Source: Anaerolineales bacterium (GTDB lineage Bacteria; Chloroflexota; Anaerolineae; 4572-78; NAK82). From it: 13,012 nucleotides of DNA. The translations under genes were made by a program, and so were the position numbers. How positions within the stretch are numbered: position 1 is the first letter of the stretch; each line of letters starts with the position of its first letter. Location of the stretch: NCBI GenBank assembly GCA_024643945.1, contig JAHELX010000105.1:1-13012 (forward strand), read 5' to 3'. Below the pieces are notes generated by a model, which was given only the letters and a program-made list of their open reading frames with translations, was not told the origin of the DNA and searched no databases. Shown piece after piece: positions 7,901 to 13,012 of this stretch.

Positions 7901-8547
7901 ATAAAGGGATGGTCTGGCGAAAGGGCGCGGGCGCGGTGGGCGCGTACCAGGTCGTCGTCGATCATGGCCCGCATGTCATCTTCGGTCAGCTTCTCGACCT
8001 TCATCTCCTCGTGCGAAGTGCGGAAGCCGTCGAAGACGTGCAAAATGGGAACGCGCGCCTCCAGGGTGCTGGCCTGGGCGATGAGGGCCAAGTCCATCAC
8101 TTCCTGCACCGAGCCCGAGAAGAGCATAGCCCAGCCGGTGGACCGGACGGCCATCGCGTCGCTGTGGTCGCCAAAGATGGAGAGGGCATGGGTAGCCACG
8201 GTACGAGCAGAGACGTGGAAGACGGTGCTGGTCAATTCGCCCGCAATTTTGTACATGTTGGGAATCATGAGCAGCAGGCCCTGGCTGGCGGTGAAAGTAG
8301 TCGTCAGGGACCCGGTCTGCAGCGCCCCGTGAACGGCACCGGAAGCACCCCCTTCCGACTGCATTTCCATCACCAGGGGGATCGTGCCCCAAATGTTCTT
8401 CACGCCCTGGGCACTCCATTCGTCGGCGTGTTCGCCCATGGCCGAAGAGGGAGTGATCGGATAAATGGCGATCACCTCGTTGGTTCTGTGGGCAACATAG
8501 GCGGCCGCTTCATTGCCGTCTATAGTTACCTGACTGCGCGTCATCAT
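4993..8547 (-). CDS. nifJ: Pyruvate:ferredoxin (flavodoxin) oxidoreductase, single chain
   Basis: A full-length 1184-residue homodimer-type PFOR, which converts pyruvate and CoA to acetyl-CoA, CO2 and reduced ferredoxin in the cytoplasm. The N-terminal pyruvate-binding motif YPITPSSAMGE is at 29-39. The ferredoxin-like domain has two [4Fe-4S] sets: C697, C700, C703, C707 and C753, C756, C759, C763. The proximal cluster ligands C828, C831, C856 and C1087 are all present. The thiamine-diphosphate motif (GDGWAYDIG to YSNTGGQ) spans about 979-1017, and the CoA-binding and 2-oxoacid C-terminal domains are intact. Two adjacent ATG codons (8547 and 8544) follow a perfect AAGGAGGT (8551-8558); the second has better spacing (6 nt rather than 3), so the protein may really begin MTRSQ. 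The only paired gene downstream is the DHOD-like protein. Confidence 0.97.
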   Translation of the reverse strand: MMTRSQVTIDGNEAAAYVAHRTNEVIAIYPITPSSAMGEHADEWSAQGVKNIWGTIPLVMEMQSEGGASGAVHGALQTGSLTTTFTASQGLLLMIPNMYKIAGELTSTVFHVSARTVATHALSIFGDHSDAMAVRSTGWAMLFSGSVQEVMDLALIAQASTLEARVPILHVFDGFRTSHEEMKVEKLTEDDMRAMIDDDLVRAHRARALSPDHPFIRGTAQNPDVFFQSRETVNPYYLAAPGIVQKAMDKFASIVGRHYHLFDYVGAPDAERVIVLMGSGCETAEETVNYLVSQGEKVGAIKVRLYRPFSAQHFLAALPATVKVIAALDRTKEPGAIGEPLYQDLVTAVSESFASSSAPFASFPRVIGGRYGLSSKEFTPAMIKGVFDEMAKPQPKNHFTIGINDDVTHTSLDYDPDFTVEPADMVRAIFWGLGADGTVSANKNSIKIIGEETPYYAQGYFVYDSRKSGTRTTSHLRFGPHLIQSTYLLQKANFVAVHQFGFLERYNVLADAGRGATFLLNSPYGPDEVWDHLPRQVQEQVIAKKLKFYVIDAYSVAQETGMGVRINTIMQTCFFAISGVLPRDEAIAKIKEAIRDTYGKRGEAVIQKNFAAVDAALAHLHQVEVPDQATSRIEMPPVVPLEAPEFVQKVTAKIIAGEGDSLPVSALPIDGTYPSGTTQWEKRNIAQEVPVWEPDICIQCGKCVLVCPHAVIRAKVYDESALAGAPETFKHTNARWKELRDQKYSLQVAVEDCTGCAMCVEVCPAKDKSQVGRKAINMAPQLPLREQEAKNREFFLDLPDFPRHDGLNFTNVKNVQLLQPLFEFSGACAGCGETPYVKLLSQFFGDRAIIANATGCSSIYGGNLPTTPWTFNQEGRGPAWSNSLFEDAAEFGLGMRLTLDKHTEYARELVDRLRDVIGSELAGALLNADQSTEAGIDAQRQRVAELKARLEGHQDSAARDLLSLAGVLAKKSVWAVGGDGWAYDIGYGGLDHVLASGRNVNVLVLDTEVYSNTGGQASKATGLGAVAKFAAGGKPTPKKDLGMMAVSYGYVYVAQVAMGASDAHTVRAFLEAEAYDGPSLIIAYSHCIAHGIDMAKGMNQQKLAVDSGYWPLYRYNPALTAEGKNPLQLDSKAPKIPLRDYVYNETRYRMLTQSNPEAAARLLVEAQEAVKTHWQKYEKMANME

Positions 8548-8550
8548 ATT

Positions 8551-8581
8551 ACCTCCTTAATCAAGGGATATCCTTAATCAA
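8551..8581 (-). promoter_or_regulatory. Duplicated 11-bp element with Shine-Dalgarno of nifJ
   Basis: On the minus strand TTGATTAAGGA occurs twice (8581-8571 and 8564-8554), 17 bases apart in phase, and the copy nearest the gene merges into the perfect ribosome binding site AAGGAGGT (8558-8551). The upstream copy also contains an AAGGA core. Between them lies TATCCC, making a short AAGGAT-ATCC palindrome. It may be a tandem operator or a standby ribosome site. Confidence 0.45.
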
Positions 8582-8697
8582 AATAAGTTCGTTTTTGGGG
8601 GCCAGGCGGAATTAAGCTGTAGGAAAAAACAGTAATAAAGTGGGATGCCCAATTCAGCGGACACAGGCAGCAAAACGCCCTACCCTGCCCTTGGATT

Positions 8698-8726
8698 ATT
8701 ATAGTCCCGGCAGGACGTTTGTCCAA
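8698..8726 (-). promoter_or_regulatory. Promoter of the pyruvate:ferredoxin oxidoreductase gene
   Basis: On the minus strand a perfect TATAAT (8703-8698) has TTGGAC (8726-8721) 17 bases upstream. Transcription would start near 8691, giving a leader of about 145 nt before the oxidoreductase ATG. The -35 region carries a small inverted repeat, GGAC-AAAC-GTCC, running into the spacer, a possible operator half-site pair. Confidence 0.6.
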
Positions 8727-8845
8727 GTGAAGTTTGTCGCTATTATCTCCGACTTTTGGCACCCGTGGTGTAGTTCCCCTTCGGGAGGCGCAACGAAGGC
8801 CTGCGGCGGCTTTTCAATTGGGTGTGACTAAAATTAGTTGGGAAC

Positions 8846-8878
8846 ATCCTTGCGAAGGTTCAAAACCTTCGCAAGGAT
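8846..8878. repeat. Perfect 15-bp palindrome of the AAGGTT family
   Basis: ATCCTTGCGAAGGTT (8846-8860) and AACCTTCGCAAGGAT (8864-8878) are exact reverse complements over a 3-base loop. No T-tract follows on either strand. It sits between the divergent promoters of the oxidoreductase and the plus-strand MFS gene. Its core AAGGTT...AACCTT is shared with the palindrome at 12687-12717 and a half copy at 11036-11055, so it is a dispersed intergenic repeat. Confidence 0.75.
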
Positions 8879-8908
8879 CAACCAGGTTTAGCCAGACCCT
8901 TTTCAATC

Positions 8909-8937
8909 TTGACGAACCCCCTGCCTGCCGCTACAAT
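8909..8937 (+). promoter_or_regulatory. Sigma70-type promoter of the plus-strand MFS gene
   Basis: TTGACG (8909-8914) and TACAAT (8932-8937) are separated by exactly 17 bases. Transcription is expected near 8944, which gives a leader of about 80 nt before the MFS start at 9026. The -35 hexamer is identical to that of the NTPase promoter. Confidence 0.6.
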
Positions 8938-9025
8938 CCTTGTGTGTTATTCTGGCGTCCGTACCAAACGCCTTTGTTTCTTAGTTGCGAAAGCGAGAAC
9001 TCCCTAAAGCCATCCTTGGTGCACT

Positions 9026-10381
9026 ATGCCTTTGATTTTATGGATCAACGCCGGGATGCGGCTGGCCCTGCGCCGTTTGTTGCGAGTTGACCGGCCAGTG
9101 CTGCCGCGCAGCGACGACGAAATCGCGGCTGAAGTCGAGCGCAATTACCGCTGGAATTTCAGCGTCAATTTGATAGAGGGCATCAGCTTCTGGTTCGGAC
9201 TCAGTTTTATCTCTTCCAGTACGATCCTGCCTCTCTTCATCAGTAAACTCACCCCCAGCCCGCTTCCGATTGGCCTGGTAGCGGTCATCGCCCAGGCCGG
9301 CTGGTACCTGCCCCAGCTTTTCACGGCCAATGGGGTGGAACGGCTGGCCCGTAAGAAACCGGTAGTTGTCAACCTGGGATTCTTCTTGGAGCGACTGCCG
9401 ATTTGGGTGTTGGCGGGGGCCGCCCTGGTCGCCGGCCGGTCACCAGGACTGGCGCTGGCCCTTTTCCTGGTGGGCTACGCCTGGCACAACCTGGGCGCTG
9501 GAGTAATAGCAACCGCCTGGCAGGACATGATTGCTCGCTGTTTCCCGGTAGACCGGCGCGGGCGCTTTTTCGGCATCACCATGTTTGGCGGCACCGGCAC
9601 CGGCACGCTGGGAGCCGCCCTCAGCACCTGGATCTTGGGCGCCTTTCTCTTCCCCATCAATTTCGTCTACGTATTCACGATTGCTGCCATTGGCATCAGC
9701 CTCAGTTGGTTCTTCATCGCCCTGACCCGGGAGCCGGTACAACCCGTCACCGCTCCCCGGCAAAGCAACCGCCAGTTTTGGGCCGGGTTACCCGACATTC
9801 TGCGCCACGACCACAATTTCCGTCGCTTCTTGCTGGCGCGGCTGACGTTAGCCTTGGGCACCATGGGGGTGGGATTCGTCACGGTCTCAGCAGTGGGGCG
9901 CTGGCAGGTGCCAGACAGCACGGTCGGTATCTACACCGCGGCGCTGTTGCTGGGCCAGACGCTGGGCAACCTGGCCTTTGGACTCCTGGCCGATCGCTTC
10001 GGGCACAAGCTATCCCTGGAGCTCAGCGCTTTGGCCTCATTGCTGGCTTTTACACTGGCCTGGCTGGCCCCTTCGCCAGATTGGTACTACGCGGTCTTTG
10101 CTCTGCTGGGGGTCACCTTGGGGGCGGTCATCGTTTCGGGTATTTTGTTGGTCCTGGAGTTTTGCGAGCCCCAGCGGCGGCCTACCTACGTGGGTCTGGC
10201 CAATACCAGCGTAGGGCTGGTCAGCGTGGTAGCGCCACTACTGGGCGCCTGGCTGGCAGGCATCAACTACACCTGGCTCTTCGCCCTCAGCGCTGGTGTC
10301 AACCTGGTAGCGCTGGGTATGATGCGCTGGTGGGTGCAGGAACCGCGCTGGGCGCAGAGGGCCGTTGCGAGCGCAAAATGA
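9026..10381 (+). CDS. MFS transporter (plus strand)
   Basis: A 451-residue membrane protein with about 12 helices and a soluble N-terminal stretch (about 1-45, [20 protein letters not shown]...) ahead of the first helix. A motif-A-like loop [11 protein letters not shown] is at about 319-329, opening the C-terminal half, and a shorter ERLARKKP loop lies after helix 2. The glycine-rich [11 protein letters not shown] segment (about 190-200) is in the middle of the N-terminal bundle. The ATG at 9026 has no evident Shine-Dalgarno sequence; an alternative ATG is at 9056 (residue 11). It is the only complete plus-strand gene, with its own promoter upstream, and its 3' end meets a truncated minus-strand gene. 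Substrate unknown. It shares little visible sequence with the other MFS protein here, so the two are not a recent duplication. Confidence 0.88.
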   Translation: MPLILWINAGMRLALRRLLRVDRPVLPRSDDEIAAEVERNYRWNFSVNLIEGISFWFGLSFISSSTILPLFISKLTPSPLPIGLVAVIAQAGWYLPQLFTANGVERLARKKPVVVNLGFFLERLPIWVLAGAALVAGRSPGLALALFLVGYAWHNLGAGVIATAWQDMIARCFPVDRRGRFFGITMFGGTGTGTLGAALSTWILGAFLFPINFVYVFTIAAIGISLSWFFIALTREPVQPVTAPRQSNRQFWAGLPDILRHDHNFRRFLLARLTLALGTMGVGFVTVSAVGRWQVPDSTVGIYTAALLLGQTLGNLAFGLLADRFGHKLSLELSALASLLAFTLAWLAPSPDWYYAVFALLGVTLGAVIVSGILLVLEFCEPQRRPTYVGLANTSVGLVSVVAPLLGAWLAGINYTWLFALSAGVNLVALGMMRWWVQEPRWAQRAVASAK

Positions 10382-10607
10382 CCGATCTGCCTCCACGTAG
10401 ATTCCGCCACCACGTGCGTTTCCGAAAGCTCACAGTCCTCAACACATCCCCCTGAACCAGATAGTTGACAGGGGTTGTGTAGGTTCTTCCACTTTTGCGT
10501 CCAACATAGGTGATTAGCATAACGTTCTTGCTGAACAGGCTATGAAGTGGTGAACGCAAAATGAATTTCATAAATGGATTGCCGATTCTGACGAGAAGGT
10601 CCTGCAT
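10299..10607 (-). pseudogene. Truncated deazaflavin (F420)-dependent nitroreductase-like gene
   Basis: The open frame from ATG at 10607 begins like a full DUF385/DDN-family protein: MQDLLVRIGNPFMKFILRSP, then ITYVGRKSGRTYTTPVNYL (32-50) and FRKRTWWRNLRGG (61-73), the motifs that contact the deazaflavin cofactor. After about residue 75 the similarity stops and the frame runs as antisense into the 3' end of the MFS gene ([14 protein letters not shown]), ending at 102 residues where relatives have about 130-150. The C-terminal third of the domain is therefore missing. Base composition of 10400-10620 is clearly more AT-rich than its neighbours. A GGTGGTG ribosome-binding-like site precedes the ATG. 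It lies 28 bases after the lipoprotein gene. Most likely a decayed, transferred gene; a functional short form is less likely. Confidence 0.7.
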
Positions 10608-10635
10608 TTCACCACCGTCCAGTTGTGGTGAATCC

Positions 10636-10998
10636 TCACTGCGCTTTGATCTCGCCGACCACGAGGGGCTTTACCGAATATCCATCCAGCTTCCGCGGTA
10701 AGGCCTTCTCCAGATCAGGCGCTGGCTCCGCCATCAGAACCACGATGATAGGCTCACCCGTTGTCTCGTCCTGCCCAATGCCCACCCCGACGACACCGGG
10801 CAGCCGCATCAATTCCTCCTGGTGCTCATCCAGCACCGCCCGGATGTCGTTGGCGGGGCGGCTCGTGACAACCGGTGCCGGCGTCACCTGACCTGGGCCG
10901 GGAGAAGGCAGCGTGCATCCGGCCAGAAGAGCCGAAACTGCCAGCACACCTGGCAACCACAGGAGCCGGCTTATGACCCTGGTCCGTTTAGTGGGCAT
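10636..10998 (-). CDS. Lipoprotein with a VVGVG domain like the neighbouring protease pro-region
   Basis: The 120-residue product starts MPTKRTRVISRLLWLPGV and has a classical lipoprotein signal: positive N-terminus, hydrophobic core and lipobox LLAGC (24-28) with the modified Cys at 28. A Pro/Gly-rich linker (30-48) follows, then one small domain (52-118) with the pattern LPGVVGVGIGQ...GEPIIVVLMAEPAPDLEKALP...LDGYSVKPLVVGEI. That pattern aligns with the 95-residue protein and with the N-terminal domain of the serine protease nearby. The frame is open upstream to 11241, but the start at 10998 is chosen for GGAGG at 11009-11013 (10 nt upstream) and the signal peptide; the extension would run through a repeat element. 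Likely exposed on the outer face of the membrane. The function of the domain is unknown. Confidence 0.85.
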   Translation of the reverse strand: MPTKRTRVISRLLWLPGVLAVSALLAGCTLPSPGPGQVTPAPVVTSRPANDIRAVLDEHQEELMRLPGVVGVGIGQDETTGEPIIVVLMAEPAPDLEKALPRKLDGYSVKPLVVGEIKAQ

Positions 10999-11035
10999 AT
11001 TTTTACGTCCTCCGTTACTACTCAGGTCAGATAAC

Positions 11036-11055
11036 CCTTGCGAAGGTTTCAACCT
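11036..11055. repeat. Half copy of the AAGGTT palindrome
   Basis: CCTTGCGAAGGTT (11036-11048) is identical to bases 8848-8860 of the intact palindrome at 8846-8878. Here only AACCT of the second arm remains (11051-11055) and the rest is replaced by the left end of the MITE-like element, suggesting that the insertion or a later deletion cut the palindrome. Confidence 0.55.
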
Positions 11056-11262
11056 AGAAGAGTACTGAAAAAGTCTCAACGCAGCCCGTCCTGCCTGCAC
11101 CTGTCGGCGCGGCACAGGTGGCTCGCGCCAGCGGGCCAGGGAGGCGCAAAGGCGCAAAGGCGCAGAGTTTCTAGAAGATTTTTCTTTGCGTCTCCGCGTC
11201 TTCCCCTCGGGGTCCCTTTGGGATGCGTTAAAAATGCCCACTTTTTCAGCACTCTCCCTAGG
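11053..11262. mobile_element. MITE-like element with 22-23 bp terminal inverted repeats
   Basis: The left end (11053-11074: CCTAG-AA-GAGTACTGAAAAAGT) and the reverse complement of the right end (11240-11262: CCTAG-GGA-GAGTGCTGAAAAAGT) agree except for one base change and a short mismatch/indel next to CCTAG. Together they bound about 210 bases with no coding capacity. Inside are three 8-base units (GGCGCAAA, GGCGCAAA, GGCGCAGA; 11143-11166) and a CTTTGCGTCTCCGCGTC block. No transposase is present, so it would have to be mobilised in trans. It separates the 95-residue gene from the lipoprotein gene. A non-mobile palindromic repeat is the alternative. Confidence 0.55.
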
Positions 11263-11331
11263 GTGTCATCAAATGGACGCGCCCGACGAGCAGAAAGTTC
11301 CACCTCGTATTACGTATCCCCCCAGGTCAGG

Positions 11332-11619
11332 TCAGCCGTGGGCCACGATCTCCCCCACTTCTTGCACATCCACCGGCACGCCCTCGATCTCGGTTGGAAT
11401 CACGTCGGCCGGCGCCAACTGAGCTCGCGGCACCTTTTGGCGGACCATCACCACCACGGTCACCTCGTCCGTTCGCACGCCCCCCCGTTGGCGGAGGCCC
11501 ACGCCCACACCGACGACATTCGCCCTGCCCATCAACTCGACCTCGTGGGCTCGCTTGACCGCCTGAACCTTGTCATAGGCGGCCTGCATATCAGCGCTCT
11601 CGTTTATCCCCTGGCTCAT
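11332..11619 (-). CDS. Stand-alone VVGVG-domain protein (protease pro-region paralog)
   Basis: A 95-residue soluble protein without signal peptide. After a helical start (AYDKVQAVKRAHEVELMGRA, 14-33) comes NVVGVGVGLRQRGG (34-47), a second strand EVTVVVMVRQKVP (52-64), VIPTEIEG (73-80) and VPVDVQEVGEI (81-91). It aligns with little or no gap to residues 8-82 of the adjacent serine protease. The start codon overlaps the protease stop as ATGA (11619-11616), so the two are translationally coupled and probably made in step. Ribosome binding would use GGTGGAG just upstream. Known biology of protease pro-regions suggests chaperone or inhibitor roles for such free copies, but this is inference; no database family is recognised with certainty. 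Confidence 0.82.
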   Translation of the reverse strand: MSQGINESADMQAAYDKVQAVKRAHEVELMGRANVVGVGVGLRQRGGVRTDEVTVVVMVRQKVPRAQLAPADVIPTEIEGVPVDVQEVGEIVAHG

Positions 11620-12623
11620 ATCTCCACCTCCACACAGTCGAGCACCGCCTGAATCGGGTTGTAGATCGTGGTCTGATCCGACCCAGCGAACAGCAAGCCG
11701 ACGGCGAGCTGAGAATCGCCCGCCACCAGCAACGAGCCGGAGTCTCCGGGGCTCGACATGGGGCCGCTGACAATCTGCCCCTCGAAGCGGGCGATTTGAA
11801 AGAGGCCGTAGCTGACGTCCACCGTGGCATCCAATACGGTGATCTCGCCGGTGGTAAGACCCGTCGTGCGACCGGATTTGCGCACAGACATCCCCAGCGT
11901 GGCCGGCGCCGTGCCGTCCACAACCCCAATTTCCAGGATCTCGTCCAGGATATCGCCATCCTCCAGCGGGCGGGCCACGGCGGCGTCCGCAAGGTTGGAA
12001 GCCTGCGCATCGCTCTGGAGGGCTTGAAGCTGGTGTTTTGAGCCCACCAGGCGCGCCAGAGCGTTGGCGGCGTCCGCCACGCCCGTCGCCAACGGACAGG
12101 TCGGTGGCGAGACGCTGAACTCGATCGGGCAGAAGCGCTCCAGGCGAGCGATTGTGTCGTCCGCCACCTGCCCGCCGTCCGCCGCGCCTGGCTGGAGGAT
12201 CGGGTCGCCGGGACTGGCGGCGTTGCTGTTGGCCAGCACGTGATTATTGGAGAGAATCAGGCGGTCGCCGCTGGCGCGATCGCGTACGACGCTTCCAAAG
12301 GTTCCGGCCGTCACCTGGTAGTGGCCTATGCTCACCCCACCGGGGGCCGGACGCCAGCGGTCGGTGCGCGCCTGGAAGGCCCTAAGGTCGCCCACCTGCA
12401 CTACGTCGGTGGACACGCCATCGATGCCTTGGGGCACCAGTGCCTCTGGGTGCAGTCCGGCCTCGGGCACCTTCTGACGCACCAGCACCACCACGCACAG
12501 CTCATCCGTCCTCTGTCCCCTGCTGACCTTGTAGCCCGTCCCGACGCCGACGACGTTCGGCTTCGCCATGATGGCTTCTTTGTGGGTTTCCTTGACCCGT
12601 GTTACATCCACTCGTTGGCTCAT
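11616..12623 (-). CDS. Trypsin-fold serine protease with N-terminal VVGVG domain
   Basis: A 335-residue protein in two parts. Residues about 8-82 form the VVGVG domain (NVVGVGTGYKVSRGQ, ELCVVVLVRQKVP, GIDGVSTDVVQVGDL). Residues about 95-335 form a chymotrypsin-like domain with a visible triad: H128 in LSNNHVLAN, a candidate D213 in NLADAAVARP and S295 in PGDSGSLL. The segment VRKSGRTTGLTTG (248-260) is typical of bacterial and NAL1-like trypsin-fold proteins. C165 and C176 bracket a loop and might form a disulphide. There is no signal peptide, so the protein is predicted to stay in the cytoplasm or leave by an unusual route. The ATG at 12623 has a strong AAGGAGG (12630-12636), 6 nt upstream. 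It is the first gene of the three-gene set. Confidence 0.88.
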   Translation of the reverse strand: MSQRVDVTRVKETHKEAIMAKPNVVGVGTGYKVSRGQRTDELCVVVLVRQKVPEAGLHPEALVPQGIDGVSTDVVQVGDLRAFQARTDRWRPAPGGVSIGHYQVTAGTFGSVVRDRASGDRLILSNNHVLANSNAASPGDPILQPGAADGGQVADDTIARLERFCPIEFSVSPPTCPLATGVADAANALARLVGSKHQLQALQSDAQASNLADAAVARPLEDGDILDEILEIGVVDGTAPATLGMSVRKSGRTTGLTTGEITVLDATVDVSYGLFQIARFEGQIVSGPMSSPGDSGSLLVAGDSQLAVGLLFAGSDQTTIYNPIQAVLDCVEVEI

Positions 12624-12686
12624 CGCTTTCCTCCTTTAGCCCTGTGGGCGAATTCCATTTGGGTGTGCTTCAAATGAGCGGCTCCA

Positions 12687-12717
12687 GACCCTAAAGGTTT
12701 TTAAAACCTTTAGGGTC
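12687..12717. repeat. Perfect 15-bp palindrome, AAGGTT family
   Basis: GACCCTAAAGGTTTT (12687-12701) is the exact reverse complement of AAAACCTTTAGGGTC (12703-12717) around one central base. The core AAGGTT...AACCTT matches the palindrome at 8846-8878. It lies 64 bases upstream of the protease gene; no T-tract follows on either strand. Confidence 0.75.
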
Positions 12718-12867
12718 TTCATCGCGCTTGCCCGGTTTAGGCGACCGCACCGATCGGAATCGTTCCCCCCGGATTGGCCCCTTCGGGCCGCGTATCGAGA
12801 GATTCCCTTCGGCCCAGCCTCACCTGCCCGTCCCGGCATGGGGCGAGCCTCACTGCCGTGTACTCTG

Positions 12868-12923
12868 TATGGGGCACTTTGTACCCCATACGGGGCACTT
12901 TGTACCCCATACGGGGCACTTCG
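12868..12923. repeat. 21-bp tandem repeat, 2.7 copies
   Basis: Two full units (12868-12888 and 12889-12909) differ by one base, TATGGGG versus TACGGGG, and continue as GGGGCACTTTGTACCCC. A third unit is cut after TACGGGGCACTTCG (12910-12923). Each unit contains GGGG...CCCC arms and can fold into a small hairpin. No spacers are present, so it is not CRISPR. Confidence 0.75.
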
Positions 12924-12979
12924 CTCCTCGGAATGACATAATGTAGGGTAACAAGGAAACGACAAAGACGTGGAGAAGG

Positions 12980-13012
12980 ATGACAATCTGTGAGTGCAAA
13001 ACGAGAAGTAGA
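12980..13012 (+). CDS. Possible start of a plus-strand gene leaving the window
   Basis: An ATG at 12980 follows GGAG-AAGG (12972-12979) directly, and the frame is open for the remaining 11 codons (MTICECKTRSR). A GTG at 12990 in another frame (MSAKREV if initiated) also has AAGGA about 10 nt upstream and looks more protein-like. Only a few codons are visible, so the product is unknown and the call is weak. Confidence 0.25.
   Translation, partial: MTICECKTRSR

Larger units (their letters stand above)
12624..12979. other. Repeat-rich non-coding stretch
   Basis: About 350 bases with no convincing gene. It holds the protease ribosome binding site, a perfect palindrome (12687-12717), GC-rich sequence with a GGCCCCTTCGGGCC self-complementary stretch near 12773-12788, and 21-bp tandem repeats (12868-12923). 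The minus-strand frame across it contains a CHSEERS-like peptide, a well-known product of translating intergenic repeats. Confidence 0.6.

Noticed and set aside
6355..8577. Long plus-strand open frames (357 and 322 codons) opposite the oxidoreductase gene
   Set aside because: They are antisense to a gene with every PFOR motif intact; GC-rich codon use opens the opposite strand, and the translations have no recognisable domain or ribosome binding site.
8734..9090. 118-codon plus-strand frame upstream of the MFS gene
   Set aside because: It begins before the promoter at 8909-8937, crosses the 15-bp palindrome, overlaps the MFS start in another frame and has no recognisable features.
10999..11241. 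N-terminal extension of the lipoprotein frame up to 11241
   Set aside because: The added residues are a translation of the MITE-like repeat; the internal ATG at 10998 has a good ribosome binding site and a proper lipoprotein signal.
12636..12986. Minus-strand 116-codon frame with CHSEERS and SAPYGVQ repeats
   Set aside because: The peptide is the usual by-product of intergenic repeats, it spans the 21-bp tandem repeats and a palindrome, and its end overlaps the protease ribosome binding site region.

Overview
The window reads as a piece of a GC-rich bacterial chromosome, most probably an environmental member of the Chloroflexota (Anaerolineae or Caldilineae type). This is an inference from a single-chain pyruvate:ferredoxin oxidoreductase paired with a dihydroorotate-dehydrogenase-like flavoprotein, a molybdenum-hydroxylase FAD subunit, and intergenic spaces full of short palindromes and heptamer arrays. 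No rRNA, tRNA, CRISPR array or transposase gene is visible, so the taxonomy cannot be fixed from this window.

Left block (1-8547) is entirely minus-strand. Read in the direction of transcription it holds: a 1184-residue pyruvate:ferredoxin oxidoreductase with a TATAAT promoter and a leader of about 145 nt; a heptamer-repeat array; a DHOD-like flavoprotein closed by a hairpin terminator; a THEP1-type NTPase with its own promoter and an apparently leaderless start; a YfcE-type metallophosphoesterase; an MFS transporter starting at TTG; an orphan FAD-binding subunit of the xanthine/CO dehydrogenase family; and the first 45 codons of a probable nucleotidyltransferase-domain protein that leaves the window.

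Middle (8548-10607): a divergent intergenic region carries the oxidoreductase promoter on the minus strand and a TTGACG-17-TACAAT promoter on the plus strand that drives the only complete plus-strand gene, a second and unrelated MFS transporter. Its 3' end collides with the cut end of an AT-richer fragment of a deazaflavin-dependent nitroreductase-like gene.

Right block (10636-12623, minus strand) is the most interesting part. Three adjacent genes share one small domain with the signature VVGVG...VVV...K.P...I.G..V.V..VG. It is the N-terminal domain of a trypsin-fold serine protease, then a stand-alone 95-residue protein translationally coupled to the protease (ATGA overlap), then the outer part of a 120-residue lipoprotein. 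This looks like a protease with two detached copies of its pro-region-like domain, one soluble and one membrane-anchored. A MITE-like element of about 210 bp with 22-23 bp terminal inverted repeats lies between the second and third genes. The last 390 bases are non-coding and rich in repeats, with a possible plus-strand gene start at the very edge.
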